Shown: positions 1-12,196, numbered from the stretch's first letter. The stretch: DNA of 64,000 bases from Straminergon stramineum (GCA_963920665.1 OY987272.1:13769001-13833000), one strand, 5' to 3'. Notes: generated by a model not told the origin, from the sequence alone. Numbers and translations: made by a program.

Positions 1-69
1 TCAATAAGAAGAAAAGGATCAAGAAGTACAAGACCGATATGAGTGAAAAATGACAATTATATAAATTTT

Positions 70-706
70 AAAAGGGATGCTAAAAAAAATTTGAGAAAAG
101 GGCTCTCAAAGAAAGGATCAAAAGAGGGAGAGAGGAAAGGTTCCAAAACCAAATGCTTTGAGTGTATATGGTACAAATGATGGTTAATAGCTTCCTTCAA
201 GAACTTGAGGAATTCCATAGAACAAACATGTCCATTTTCTTAACATGTTGGTACATCATGATCACCTATACTTGTCAATTATTCAAGATGGATAAGAGGA
301 GTTTGAGGATTCTCCAAGTTGCAATAGCCTTGTTTGAAGCTCTATACCAATAATTTCTTTGGAGGTTCAAAACTTTCAATTGCAATGTAGGGTTCCAACA
401 AAGGATTGTCATCCATTAGTTCTGCAAGATGGCAATAATAATGATATGAATAATACAAATGTAATGATAATACAAATTATAACACAAATGACACAAATGA
501 GCTATGAAATAATATGCTCTTGTAATACTAGGCCACTTTTTGAATAAGATTCTACTCAAACTTCTTCATATGTAGCATTTGTCAATGCAAAGCTAATTGA
601 TGATGATGAAAAGAATGTCACTAAATTGGGCATCCTCATAGACAAATTTTATCTAGAAACTAATGCATTACAAATTGAATACAACAAAAAAGTGCCCCCA
701 AAATAG
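70..706 (+). pseudogene. Decayed retrotransposon gag-like fragment
   Basis: Frame 1 from about 70 to 177 is open and Lys/Gly/Ser/Arg rich. It runs into a Cys-Phe-Glu-Cys pair (154-165), as at the start of a gag CCHC zinc knuckle, but the expected Gly-His...Cys second half is missing and a stop follows at once. About 400 bases further on, another stretch (about 548-706) is open without an ATG and is rich in Asp/Glu/Lys, as in the linker after a gag zinc knuckle. I see no protease, integrase or reverse transcriptase and no LTR. The gag reading is inference from composition and half a motif; it could be chance in AT-rich DNA. Confidence 0.3.
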
Positions 707-710
707 TTAT

Positions 711-1298
711 TTTGCCTTTGTTACCCATTTCCAACATACATTTGTAGTACAAGATTATACATGAGAAAGTTTGGGATTTAGAGTTGAACCTTTGGGCCTC
801 ACCCTATGAACCACCAAATCCCCTCATATAATATTTCATATTGACCTTTACACAACCCAAGAAAGTTGAGATTTGTCCTTGAGAAACAAGACTTGGGTCA
901 TAGTGAGAAACAACCCTTATACGGACTATCCATGTCCCACATTGTCTCCATGTTGACAGGCAAATCTGAAGTTGAGACAAGCAGTGTCGTGAAACCAAGT
1001 ATACACATGTTCTCTCAGTGTCTGTCATCTATGGACTTCTTGTCTGTTGGTGAATCCAATTCTTGTTACATCTAGTGATATCACTGTAGAAAGACTTGGA
1101 CCAAGAGTTCGTAACTTATGTATCATTCTTCCAATGTACTGTACATAAAATTTGACATGCGCTGTTTATGAATCAACCATAACTTACGGTAAGTCTTTGT
1201 AATAGAAGCTTAGTGCAATCAGGAACATGAGCTGATGACACCGTTGATTAGAGTTGGTCTTGCAGCGCCTTCAAAATTCAAAGCAAAAGACATTGGCT
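711..1298. other. Non-coding stretch, nothing recognised
   Basis: Only short overlapping ORFs on both strands around 804-1075. None has a recognisable domain, and no repeat family of this window was seen here. Confidence 0.5.
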
Positions 1299-1604
1299 AT
1301 GAATTCAGAGACACCTGTTAAAGTCTCCGACCATGTATCTAATCTGTGTACATCCTGTAAAAGAAGAAAGAGATTCTGTTCAGTTTGCAATCTAATTGTT
1401 TCAAAATAGATGATAGATTCTAAAGAAACGAAAAAAAGGGTAGAGGACAAGAAAACTGCAAATAGTTTTCCAAAACCTGGCAGGGAAGAAATCTTCAAGA
1501 GTACGAGTGAATTTGGAAACAAAACCTCGCTTCAGAAGCATGTCAATGGGAGAAATGAGAACCCTCCTGATAAGTTAGAGCACCTAAATTGCACACCTAC
1601 CTAG
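1299..1604 (+). pseudogene. Small Cys-rich reading frame split by one in-frame TAG
   Basis: An ATG at 1299 opens a 36-codon frame that ends in TAG at 1407-1409. The next codon is ATG (1410) in the same frame, which stays open for 64 more codons to 1604. The first part holds a C-x2-C, then a basic run (KRRKRF), then C-x2-C: a possible four-Cys metal site next to a nuclear-localisation-like cluster. The second part is Lys/Glu rich and hydrophilic. An AATAAA-type poly(A) signal lies about 90 bases downstream (near 1694). The family is not recognised. It may be a pseudogene with a single stop, a 3' exon of a gene lying further left, or two unrelated frames. Confidence 0.35.
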
Positions 1605-2429
1605 ACGTGACACCCCCAAAGTCTTGCACAAAGAGTACATCCTGATTTTGAGGACGTACACTCAGAATTCTTGTCTGTTTTTTGTCATGCGTTAATAAAA
1701 CCTTGAACTCTGATAAACTTCGGCAGACGGAATCCAAATAATGTGTTCTCTAGTAATCTGGATTTCTCTCCGATTTACTATCAAGAATATTTATTAGTCA
1801 GACCATATTAGAAAAACGACTAGGTCTGCTATGAAGCCTTCTTCACATTGAGGCTGTAAAACATGAGCTGAAGTAATTGATTGCCTGTGGTGCGGATAAG
1901 CTCCGTCAAAAACTTCTCGCTCTAACATCTTTCAAGCAAGCAAAGAAGGTAACAAAGACTATAAAAGAATCTAGATAACAGGCAGAATTAGACAACAGTC
2001 AGTTAAGGCAAAGATAGAAAACAACCAGTAAACACCCTATCCAGGTGAGACAGAATAGTGCATTCCAAAACGGCAGAAGGTCATACCAATATATGTAGCA
2101 TGAACTCTTTAACCATGCTGCAGGATGCAGCACCACGATACTTTGTAGCATTTTATAGAAATGAACAGCAACTCCTTATTCTAACTAGTGGAGCTTGCGA
2201 ATCCATTGACACTCCTATCACCCAACACACAATCCCGAAATTCTTCCCAAATTTGTCTATACATTCAGAAGCTCACAACCCGGAGCATACAACGAGGCGC
2301 TTCCTTACAGCACCTATGAAAAAACTAAAAAAGGAGTTTGAAAGAGAGAGAGAGAGACAGAGAGAGAGAACAGAGCTTAATTTCCTGTAGCTAATTTCAC
2401 GAATTCGCCAACCTGCCAAACCTTGTGCG
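1605..2429. other. Intergenic, includes 3' flank of OEP7-like gene
   Basis: Holds the possible poly(A) signal near 1694. A 110-codon plus-strand ORF at 2058-2390 ends in translated GA microsatellite and looks like antisense of the neighbouring gene's 3' UTR. No recognised gene. Confidence 0.5.
2339..2372. repeat. (GA)n microsatellite
   Basis: Imperfect run of GA dinucleotides about 34 bases long, in the probable 3' UTR of the minus-strand OEP7-like gene. Confidence 0.9.
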
Positions 2430-2678
2430 CTACCGGTTGCCACTACCAGGAGTAACGCCGTCTTCAAGATCCTCATTCTCCTTGTCCTCCCCCGCACCGT
2501 TCTTCACATCGTCGTCGTCCACATCGTAATTGGGATCCAGGGACTTATCTATGGCTTTCCGGGCGGGTCTGAGTATAGGCGCCAGGGCGAGCTCGAAGGC
2601 CGCCCACGTCAGAAGAATGCCCGCCGCTGCCACAATCAGTGTGCCGAACAGCCCGCGGCCCCGATGTTGGTTCGCCAT
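2430..2678 (-). CDS. OEP7-like small chloroplast outer-envelope protein
   Basis: Single-exon 82-aa protein. After a short basic N-terminus (MANQHRGRGL) comes one hydrophobic segment of about 20 residues (residues 11-32), then a LAPILRPARKAIDKSLDPN stretch and a long Asp/Glu-rich tail. This order (signal-anchor near the N-terminus, conserved F-x-P/A-x-L-x-K/R...IDKS-DP motif, acidic C-terminus) is that of plant outer envelope protein 7, which sits in the plastid outer envelope with its C-terminus in the cytosol. The open frame extends 17 codons upstream to 2729. I chose the Met at 2678 because it gives the family's usual N-terminus and because the upstream part has no transit-peptide-like composition. 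The tail is longer than I expect for OEP7. Coding DNA is GC-rich against its AT-rich surroundings. The assignment rests on motif recall, not a search. Confidence 0.72.
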   Translation of the reverse strand: MANQHRGRGLFGTLIVAAAGILLTWAAFELALAPILRPARKAIDKSLDPNYDVDDDDVKNGAGEDKENEDLEDGVTPGSGNR

Positions 2679-2812
2679 AGCCAGGGAATGAGTTGCAACC
2701 CTAAGAACGATTACAGCACCGAAAAACACTGGCAGGGAGCAATGGGAGCCAGAAATGAATAGGAATCTGATGGGACGGGGTTGTAAGGAAGGGAATCAGG
2801 GATATCACTTTT

Positions 2813-2818
2813 CTTATA
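2813..2818 (-). promoter_or_regulatory. Candidate TATA box of OEP7-like gene
   Basis: TATAAG on the minus strand, about 135 bases upstream of the chosen start. The position is reasonable; there is no other support. Confidence 0.3.
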
Positions 2819-2820
2819 TC

Positions 2821-3889
2821 AGGATGATCACCCATTTCCGACCACTTAAGCAATTCAGCCTATCTGCGGCATGGGAAAAGTTCAGTAAAAAATTTGTGAA
2901 GGATTTCATAATTTCCTAAATTATTCCCCTTAAAAGCAAAATTATCAGGAATTTTTTTCATGAAGATTCTATTTGTCCCATTCTCGATATGTAGACAAAC
3001 CTATTTCCAACCATAGGATGGTTCCAAAATTAATGTAAGGCTTCCAATGTACATGTTGTGATCATGTAAGCTTTCAATGTACACCTCGTAGACATTTTTG
3101 TTGTCCCCAGGGTCCTATGGTAGTGCATGAGTTGTCATCTACAATTCACCTAATCAGAAATGGAACAACCTAAACTACAAGAATGGGAGGTTGATCGAAA
3201 ATGGGTAATCTCTTTTATTTTAGGCAGTGCAAAAAGGGACCTTTGATGGTTGGGTTTCTGGGGTGAATAGACCAACCAAAGAGGATTGACCCCCTTATTG
3301 CCCCACCCCACGAAGGGTTAAATGTAAAAATTTTCCCCTATTTTATGCCACATAAATTTTGTATTTCTTCACCTCTCAAAGCTAATTTCAGGCCTCTAAT
3401 TGCAAATCTGAACTTATAATTTACAAATCCCCTATATTTTACCCAAGCTGAAAACACTAAAATTTTGTATCTGCCACCCAAGATAAAATTCAGAAATTTT
3501 GAATTCATATTTGCTATCAAAGGCCTTAAATTATCTAGGTATAGTTTAGAAGATAAATGAATCAAGCACAAAATAGGAGGGCATTTTTTTACATGCACCC
3601 CTTGAATGACTTCAGGAGGATGAACAAGGGGGGGGGGGCAATCACTTCAAACCCTTTGATTGAGTGATGTAGTTTTTTACATCTATATTTAATTATTTAT
3701 AGATGAAATGTGCCAAATGAGGATGAAACTTATATTATTCATCCCAAAGAATGTACATACATACAAAAAAGACCAATATTCTCTTTTAGAATATGTAGCA
3801 AAATAATGATTACATCCATCATAAATGGGAAAATATACCCATTACAATCTTATATCAACCTACAACATATTTTTTTGCTATAAATGAGA
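2821..3889. other. Intergenic with an 11-G tract
   Basis: No gene recognised. A run of 11 G lies at 3628-3638; otherwise AT-rich sequence with short shadow ORFs only. Confidence 0.5.
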
Positions 3890-4260
3890 TTTGAGCTAAC
3901 TAGGTTGAGTTACTTGAGTTAGCGGCCACAATCAATGCCTTGGTTGATGGTGAAGGAGTTATTAGTGAATGCAATAGGAACTTCCCCCTTTCTAGTGTAA
4001 ATTCATAATGAGAAGTAACTTTTTTAGACCTTCATGTTGTGGTTGTATTAGGAAATATTGCAACCACTTCAGGTTAAGAAGATGACCATTATGGATACAC
4101 TTTGATGGTTTTGACTTTTGAGGTAGACAAGAGACTCTTTTGGGCCAATTAGGTAGTATACAACAAAAATTCATAACAAATTTGAGGCTTGTCAAAAAAA
4201 TAAAATTTCAATTGTTCTCTCCCTTTTTCACATTTATCTTTATATGGAAATTATTTTAAA
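3890..4260 (+). repeat. Dispersed repeat, copy 1 (paired with 60960-61290)
   Basis: Similar in order and orientation to 60960-61290. Shared blocks include a CCACAATYAATG-like start, 'AATAGGAACTT', 'GACTCTTT' and 'AAAAATTCATAACAAATT'. Both copies lie beside a TTAA-ended element, so they may be flanks of one larger composite. No coding capacity is evident. Confidence 0.55.
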
Positions 4261-4494
4261 AAATTTCAATAATGTAAACAAGTCAAACCAATCATTCTAC
4301 CTCTCATAAGCTGGTTTAAGTGGTCTCCATTTACTAGCAAAAGCATGGTATTTCTAGGTGCATGACTTTTCTACGTGTCAATGATGCTTCCTTGAGATAC
4401 CTTTGGAACAATTTCAACTTTTAATCATTTGTATAATTTGTTGATCAATATCAAGAGACACAACAAATTTTACTGAAATGTTTGAAGCTTTTTG

Positions 4495-5071
4495 TTAACC
4501 CCTAGAGGATCGAGGCACATTTTAAGTGGAAATTGTAAAAACTAACCACTTTTTAGGGTAGTGAGAAAAAAATGAAAAAAAAGGTTTTTTCAGAAATTCA
4601 ACCAAATAAATTTGTACTAGACTACTATAGGAATGTGTGGAAAAAATTTCAGAAATTTTGACCATACAGATTGAAAGATTATAACATTTGAAGTTAGGAG
4701 AAAAAGTTTTTTTCAACCTAGCTCTGCAAGGCCAACAACCTTAAACTCCTCCTAAAGTGAGATTTTTACACTACACATGGTTATTTTTTTTACATTTGAA
4801 TCTTGGACTATGTAGGTTACATACCTACCAAATTTTAGAAGTAGAGGAGGTGTTTTGCATATGCTGCCTGAGCTGCCTAAAAAGCTTAGGGTAGCATAAC
4901 TTTTGATACAGGCACCCAATCAGAAAAAAAAAAATTGCATTCCCACTTAGGGGGTATATTTTTATACCTTGTATCAAAATTTGAAGAACATCCATTATAA
5001 AATGACTTCATACACACCTACCCAAGATTAGCTACATACATTCAACAATCATTTAGTCCTTTAGGGATTAA
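4495..5071 (+). mobile_element. TTAA-ended TIR element, short copy of type A
   Basis: Starts TTAA-CCCCTAGAGGATCGAGGC and ends TAGTCCTTTAGGGA-TTAA, 577 bp. The interior shares blocks with the 9885-10814 copy ('ACCATACAGATTGAAAGATT', 'CACCTACCC') but is about 350 bp shorter, so it is an internally deleted member. No ORF of note. Confidence 0.75.
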
Positions 5072-5292
5072 CTTTGAAATTCTACAATTAGTAATTTTTC
5101 TAATATTTTGAATATGATATTTCATAAATCTGAATTTTAGAATGAATCTATTTTGACATACAAAAGTTGAAATTGACCTAGGGCAATTACATGTAAATGT
5201 GTCCAAACAAGCATTTGAGCAATGTTCTTGTTATCAAATTGCTTAATTGGTGGTTGGATCTTGTTAGAAGTCAAAGGGGATTGTAGATTCTC

Positions 5293-6219
5293 TTAACCCC
5301 TAAAGGACCGGCCTTGTGTTTTTGGCAACATAACTTTGGGAGGCAAGTACATGTAAGCAAAGATTTGACTTATTTAGGCTAAGATTTTTTTACAAGGTGT
5401 GGACAAGGAATATCTTCCAAGAGTGCTAAATTAATTTCATTGGAGTAGACAAGTGAAAAGTTATGATGCAAAATATTGTTTGTTCCCCAACTCGGACAAT
5501 CCAGGTAGACCAGAATAATCACTTTTTACATAAATGAAAGATTTTAATTGGTTTTCTAGATTTCCATATACAAGGAAAGCTTTGAATCATTCCATTTTGA
5601 CCAATGAGATGAAAGTTACAAGGAGTTTTAGTTTGCAGGTAGTTACGGATTCTCTACTCTAAAATAAACTTTGAAGTTCTTTATTTAGTTTAATTTCCAA
5701 TATTTTTTTAAGGCAATAAAATCATAGGATGTAGATTTTTTATTACAACATTACAACCATTGGGATTGGCATTTTTTAATTTCATAAATAAATTCTTAAC
5801 AATTTAGTATTTTGATTCATTCTCTACTACTTTCTACTTACTATTTTTTTCCTATACACTAAACAATTCCAAAAAATCTGAAATTCTTCAAACATGTAGC
5901 CAACTTGCCTTGAAGAAGGAATCCAAATAAGTAATTCCATTTTGGACATTTTTACATACCAATGTAATCTTGTGAAGTGCAGCTGTCCAAGTTTTTGCAA
6001 GGCCATAAAAAGGATTTTTGTCACTTCAAATGCTAATATCTTGCAATCCACATGGTCAAAATTTCTGAAATTTTTTCCACATCTTTCCAAACTAGCATAC
6101 AACAAGATCATATGGCTACATGTGTTCAAAAAGAATTCCTTAATTTTTTTACTCGTACTAGAAGTGGTAGTTTTGGAGCATTTTTGGTAAACATAGAATG
6201 AAGGAACTTTAGGGGTTAA
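5293..6219 (+). mobile_element. TTAA-ended TIR element, type C, full copy
   Basis: 927 bp. Left end TTAA-CCCCTAAAGGACCGGCC, right end AACTTTAGGGG-TTAA. The interior recurs at 9770-11579 (reversed), 45896-46804 and 47814-49572, for example the blocks 'GGAAAGCTTTGAATCATTCC' and 'TAATATCTTGCAATCC'. Only chance ORFs (longest about 136 codons), so non-autonomous. Confidence 0.8.
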
Positions 6220-7242
6220 AATATATATTTTGAACATTGTTTGAATATACTTTGAATTTTTATAGTATTGAAAATAAGTATATCCAAATGTGACTTTAGA
6301 CTCTCATGAGAAGGGGTTGTACATATTAGGCAAGAATTTGTAGGAGGGGGGTTCAAGAGGGGTAACAAGTTAGGGTCACAAATGCATCTGAAATACATTA
6401 AAATGCAATTTTTGAATACATCAATTTTTTTGAAGATTTTAAGGTTAATTCTTTAACATTTGTATGATATAGAATATGAAGACTTTGTTTTTCAATATGT
6501 ATTCTATAATTCAAAGTGTGGTAATAGTTTTGGACTCAAAAACTAACTTTTTTAGCTCAAAAAATGACTCTTCAAATATGACTTGAATATAAAAGTAAAA
6601 TAAAAATCTTCAAAAATCACTATGATTAGAATTTCATATTTTCAACTTAAAGAAAAAAATTCTTGTGAAAATTACAAATCTTCTATCAATTATAGAAGGG
6701 ATTTTCAATTGTTGGCTTCAAGTTTGATAGAAAAATATTGATTTGTGAACTAGTTGATCTAATCATATGGATATGATCTAAGGATCATGTATTACAACTC
6801 TTGTTTGAGAGTCATTATTAAATTATTATTCTAAGTTGCATTTTATATACATCTTTACAACATTAGTAGTTGGACTACCCCTTACTCCTTAAGAGGTTAA
6901 TTGTAGAAACAAGGAAGGGACCTATTGGTCCACTAATCAAAGTATTTTGGTGACTCCCTTAGTCATTGAGGGCTACATCCTTCTAGGATTAAATAAGTCA
7001 TGATAAACTTTTCTATTACAACTAAATACCCAGTCAATGAACATGTCATCAAAGGAGAAGGTCCATAAAGTGCCCATTTAAGATTTGGAAAATGATTTGG
7101 GAGGTTAGACTTCTTGAAATATTTTCTAGTAAATTTTCCTTGAAAGAGAAATGGAATGAGCATCTAATCCAAGTCATCTAATTTTTTTGAGCTTTATGGA
7201 GTTAGTTATAAATTTTTGAAGTTGAAACACAATGATCACTAC
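6220..7242. other. AT-rich intergenic, nothing recognised
   Basis: No gene. A lone right-end-like motif (TTAAGAGG-TTAA) near 6888-6901 may be a remnant of another TTAA element. Confidence 0.45.
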
Positions 7243-7340
7243 AAGCATCCACCTCTTGAAAATGTACACTACTTGTTCATTGCTAAAGCAATCATGAAGC
7301 GAAATTTACAAATAGTCTACATTTCAAGAGGTGGATGCTT
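7243..7340. repeat. Inverted repeat, 28-29-bp arms, 41-bp loop
   Basis: The left arm 7243-7271 (AAGCATCCACCTCTTGAA...) pairs with the right arm 7313-7340 with about two mismatches and one gap. It could be a very small foldback element or a small-RNA hairpin; no target duplication is clear. Confidence 0.7.
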
Positions 7341-9769
7341 TTAGAAATGCTTAACATTAGTCATGTGATATTTTTAGAGTCAACCCTCCATAAGGGTTAG
7401 GGGTTGGACACAAACAATATTGTAACACATATAGAGTAGTAACAATCAATACTTATGAAAATTGATCTTGATAATACATAATCTTTTTCAAAATAACATT
7501 TATAAACTTCAAAAGTAAATGTATAACATTTATACAAATAAAAATAAAGGATGAAAGTACAAAAAATAGAAGTCATCATTCATCTAAGGTGGTTGAGAGA
7601 AAGAATCTATAGTAGTTTGATGAGATTATTCTACACTCCAAGATTGTACTTACTTTTGAAGTGCTTGGATATTCTTGATGAATTACTTGATACCATTAGG
7701 TTTGAGCTCCAAAAATTTGTTCAAAATTTGAAGAGCAATCTTAGCATCTTTGAATCCTACAACTTTTTCTATCTTTATCACAATTTTTTTTCAACTTTAT
7801 TGCTTACAAAAGATAAATCGAGGAAGTTGTGAGCTAAGCATTTCATATCACTTAACACTTAATAGTGTATATTTTACAAGAGTCCAAATCTCCATAACAC
7901 ATATGAGATTTTCACACTTACGGAGATAATAGTAATGGAGGTCTTATTGTACCAATATTCAAGGAGAACCACTAGTTAGTTTAATGTTGGCCGATGCCTT
8001 TGGGATAACCGGCCTAGTTGGAGTGTGAAAATGGAGGATCCAAAATCGGAAAAAAAATTGGTGGGATTGGCAACCAAGCGGTGTGAAAAAATAAAAGGTG
8101 GATATATAGCCACTACTTTTAGGAAATTGTTAGATTTTAGTTGCTTGCAATTTCGAATCCAAGACTAATATTTGGGTTACTAGAGATGGGTATGTTCCTG
8201 GACAAGGTAGATATTGCTTTAGGGTTGGTTGCAAAGGCCAACCCTTGCTTTGTCATCCATATTTGCCCAATGTAATGAAATTTGGAGTTTAGTTTAAAAA
8301 CCAACATGTCTTCAAAACAGGAGGATTGTAGCCTTTGCAAATTTGAAGTTGAAGGAAAGTAGCTCTTGAGAATTTGATAGTAGAGGACATGAACCACAAG
8401 ATTTTCAAAATGAGAGGATGCAAACAGTGCCCTTAGAAAAAACTAGTCTCCTTCTAATGAAAAACATTACAGAGGTAGCTTCAAAAACTTTCCAAACACT
8501 AAACTCTACTAGCTCATGGATTTCTTTATATGGAATCATAACATTGTATAATGAGGCTAAGGACCTCCCCACACTAGGATTGTATTATGCTTTGCTAGAT
8601 GTTTGAGAGGGACTTATTAATTATCATATTTAGATAGTAGGTTTGGCTTAAATATACTAAAAAAACAAAATTGCCCATTTTTTTGGCTAATTATAGGAAT
8701 AAACAACCAAATCTACAAATAAATGTAAAGATGTTTTGCTGAAAATCCAGAAAATTCATTAAAATCCATTGAGTCAAATATCAATATGTCATTTGGCCAT
8801 CTACCATCAAGAAAATTTTTGATGGCAAAATGAAGGAATTACTTCATTGACATTAGAGAGAATGAAGGGTAGAGAGGTTGTTTATATAATGAAATTCATT
8901 GTCCATCATGAATCCTCAAAGGATATGGAATAATTTGAAGATGAGATTTTGACCACTCATTGCCAAAACATAGGGATTGTGTTTTAAGTAAAAATTCAAA
9001 CTTCATTTTGTTAGTAGAATAACTTTTTCTAAAAAACTTTGAACTTAAAAAAAGATAGTAAATAAAACTCGATTTCATCTTCAAAAACTAGTTTTTGCTT
9101 TTGAGTCTCCAAAACAATTTATGGACAAAATTTATAGAAGATTCTTGAAAATATCAAAGAAAATCTCCCTTTCAACCCTTTTTTGAACTTTGTCCACCAC
9201 TTTTGATTTGAGACTCGAAATATCATACTTTTTTTGGAGATATAATTCGGCTTGATTTTCCACATTAAATTAGTTCAAAGTTTTTTGAAAAAAGTTATGC
9301 ACCACATCCTAAATGAGGTTCGAAATTCTACTTTGACAACAATCCCTACTTTAGACTTGACTATGAGCATTTGAGCTTTTACTAATCTTCCATATCCCAC
9401 ATGGATTGTTTTACCTCCTACCATCTCACTTGTAGAAAGATCTTCTCTTCTCATCCCTATCTAAACATTGACTCCTACTGTTCTTCTATATTTAGATGCT
9501 AGAAATTACTTCAAAATACTCGTCTCCAAAGCAAGGCTAAAATCTTCATCCATATTTATTTTTTAACAAATCCAATCATAGAATCTTATAGTTAACTTGT
9601 CAGAGTACACCCTCCTAAAATTTCAAAAAGAAAAACCTTACCAATTACAATATCATGATGCATGGGTTTAAAAAAGAAGTAATTTCAACTTGTCCCAAAT
9701 GATTAGATTTCATCTTTGTAACTTTTTATCCAAATGTGTAGATCCTACAACTTGCAACTCTGCATAATA
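7341..9769. other. AT-rich intergenic, nothing recognised
   Basis: Short ORFs of chance quality on both strands. No domain, RNA gene or clear repeat boundary was seen. Confidence 0.45.
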
Positions 9770-9884
9770 TGTTGAAGAAATAAGTTAGGACTACATATAA
9801 AAAATTTCAAGAAAAAATATTTCATATTCATGATTGAAAAAAATAATAAGTAGAAAGAAGTAGAAAATGATTTAAAATACTAAA

Positions 9885-10814
9885 TTAACCCCTAAAGGAC
9901 CAAGGCCATTTTTCTGTCAAAAACCACTCAAAACTGCCATTTCTGCTGCGTTCACCCATAAAATCCCCAAAAAATACTTTAAGAAATTATAACCGTTGGA
10001 TCTTGTACTTTACTTGTCTCAGAACATGTGGGAGAAATTTCATGAATTTTGACCGCACAGATTGAGAGATATTAGCATTCAAAGTTGGAAAAAGAATTTT
10101 TTTTGAACACTGGCCTGCAATTTCAGATGACTTTGACCACCTTTTATTGAAATTTTTTGCACTATGGACTGTGAATTAAAAAATTTTTGTGTTGAAGAAT
10201 TGAGTTGATATTCTAGGAAAAAAACTTCAGTAGAAAAACTCTTGATTTTCATTCTCTAAAAAATTGTTAAGTAGAAGTAGGTCTAAGATTATATGAAAAA
10301 CTAAATCGTTAATAGCTTTGAGATGGGATGGAAACTCAATAATCCCAATGGTGGGATTGTTCTAGCAAACAAACTTAACTTCGTCAAACAATTTTTTTTG
10401 AAAAATTGTGAAAATTCCATTCAGAAATGAATCCTATAAGTTATTTTTTCAAGAAGATGCTCATATTGCCTGAAAAACAATATTGTTCATAACTTTCACA
10501 TTACTTATCCAAATGGAATGAATCAAAGCTTCACATGTAGGCAAAAATATAATCTATAAGAAAAAAAATTAAAAAATTAAATTTCAATTTTTTGTGGATT
10601 TATTTTTCTGCCCGGTGACATGAAAATTATATTTAAGATGGCATAACTTTTGCTCCTGGGCACTGATTGAAATAAAAATTATATTCCCACGAAGCTAATC
10701 AGTTTTTCTATCTTATGAGAAAGTTTCAAAAAGTTTGACTAAAAATTGAGGTCATAGGAACCTACCCGAAATCCATTTTGTCCCCCAAGGGGCCAATGGT
10801 CCTTTAGGGGTTAA
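9885..10814 (+). mobile_element. TTAA-ended TIR element, type A, full copy
   Basis: 930 bp, TTAA-CCCCTAAAGGACCAAGGCC to GGCCAATGGTCCTTTAGGGG-TTAA. It is inserted in the reversed type-C element. Removing it and one TTAA rejoins 'AATACTAAA' with 'TTGAGAATTTAG', the order found in uninterrupted type-C copies. It is the best-preserved member in the window. No long ORF. Confidence 0.85.
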
Positions 10815-11140
10815 TTGAGAATTTAGTGAGGGAATTGAAAAATTCCAACCCCTATGGTTTTCATGTTATAATAAACAATTTACACCCAAGACTTTTATAT
10901 TTTTATAAAATACTGAAAATCAATTTCAATAAAGGATTTTGAAGTTTCTTTTAGAGTAGAAATTAAATGCCATAATTGCTTGCAAACTAAAACTCCTCCT
11001 AACTTTCATCTCATTAATCAAAATGGAATGATTCAAAGCTTTCCACGTATATATAAATCTAGAAAATCAATTTCAAGTTTTATTTCTTAAAAAGGTGAAT
11101 TTTTCTGAGGTGCTTGTGTTGCCCGTGCTCCGAAAGAAAC

Positions 11141-11384
11141 AACAGTGATAGTGTGTGAGTATAGAAATGTGAGCATGTGAGCTTTGAACATATGTATAAG
11201 TGGATATGCTACAATCATAAAAGGTGCTTATAACATAAATACCTATAATATAGGTGTTTATAACGTAACTACACTATTATCATTGAATTGAAGGTTTCTA
11301 TTATATAGACATTTATAACATAGGTGCATGGTCTTCTAGGCTCATAGACTCATGCTTCTAGGCTCACATGATAGCAATCTTCCA
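11141..11384 (+). mobile_element. 244-bp element with 8-bp target duplication, copy 1
   Basis: Flanked by AAAGAAAC at 11133-11140 and 11385-11392. The interior is colinear with 63300-63545 (shared blocks 'ATGTATAAGT', 'GGTGCTTATAA', 'GTCTTCTAGGCTCAT', 'ATAGCAA'). An 8-bp duplication with weak terminal inverted repeats suggests a hAT-type MITE. Confidence 0.65.
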
Positions 11385-11579
11385 AAAGAAACAACACATC
11401 ACACAAGAATTTTTCAACCTTGTAGTAAAAGATTATGAAAATTACTAAACCTTAAAGCTACTCCTCAACCACATGTTGTGTGAAAATTTCAAAGGAAAAA
11501 AAATGAAAATTTTGTTTATAAATTGATGACCCAAAACACTACGTTACCAAAAAATGCTACCTAGTCCTTTAGGAGTTAA

Positions 11580-12196
11580 GTGACTTTCGAAGCTCTATGA
11601 GAAATTCATGCGCAAAGGTATTAATAGTTTTAATTAGATGGATCCTAAAATATGCATTTTAAAATTTGTATGAAGATGTTTTAGGTTAGCTATCAAATAT
11701 AATTTTTTTGACTTAAGTGCCAAATTTCTTAAAATTATATTTTAAATTGCCAAATCAAGTGACTTTAATCAAATATTCACCCCCCAAATGCCAAACCTAC
11801 TATCTTAGTACAGTTATTCAAGGATTGGGGTTAGTCCAGGATCCATCAAGAAGACAATTTTGTTCAATGTGGGGTCTCATTTTTAAAGATGCAAAAGGGG
11901 CCCCTGCCTCATTGGTAAACTAAGTTATGTTATTTATGGCTAGAAACTTAGACTGTTCAAAGCACGTGGACTTGACATGTGATAAGTTATCAGAGGACCC
12001 GATTTATCTGTCTGGAATTCGAACTTTCAAAGCATGTGGACTTTGCGTATGCCATCTGAGGACATACAACAGTAACAACATAAACAAAGAAGAAATCAAC
12101 ACCACTACAGTATTCTTAGCACAATAGAAAGAAGAGAAAATTATACCATTATGCAATCAACAATAAGTGACAACAATGTTCAGAGAGAATTGTCGG
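11580..12196. other. Intergenic, nothing recognised
   Basis: Two short plus-strand ORFs (11717-11923, 11927-12127) without recognisable motifs. No other signal. Confidence 0.45.

Larger units (their letters stand above)
9770..11579 (-). mobile_element. Reversed type-C TTAA element, host of two insertions
   Basis: The right border 11576-11579, read on the minus strand, is TTAA-CTCCTAAAGGACTAGG, a type-C left end. Blocks 11500-11579 match the start of the 47814 copy, and 10815-11100 and about 9800-9884 are the reverse complement of the middle of the 5293-6219 copy. It is split by a type-A element (9885-10814) and by a 244-bp element (11141-11384). The distal end near 9770 is not clear and may be truncated. 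Confidence 0.65.

Noticed and set aside
2430..2729. Upstream Met at 2729 as the OEP7-like start
   Set aside because: It adds 17 residues not expected at the N-terminus of this family; the Met at 2678 fits better.
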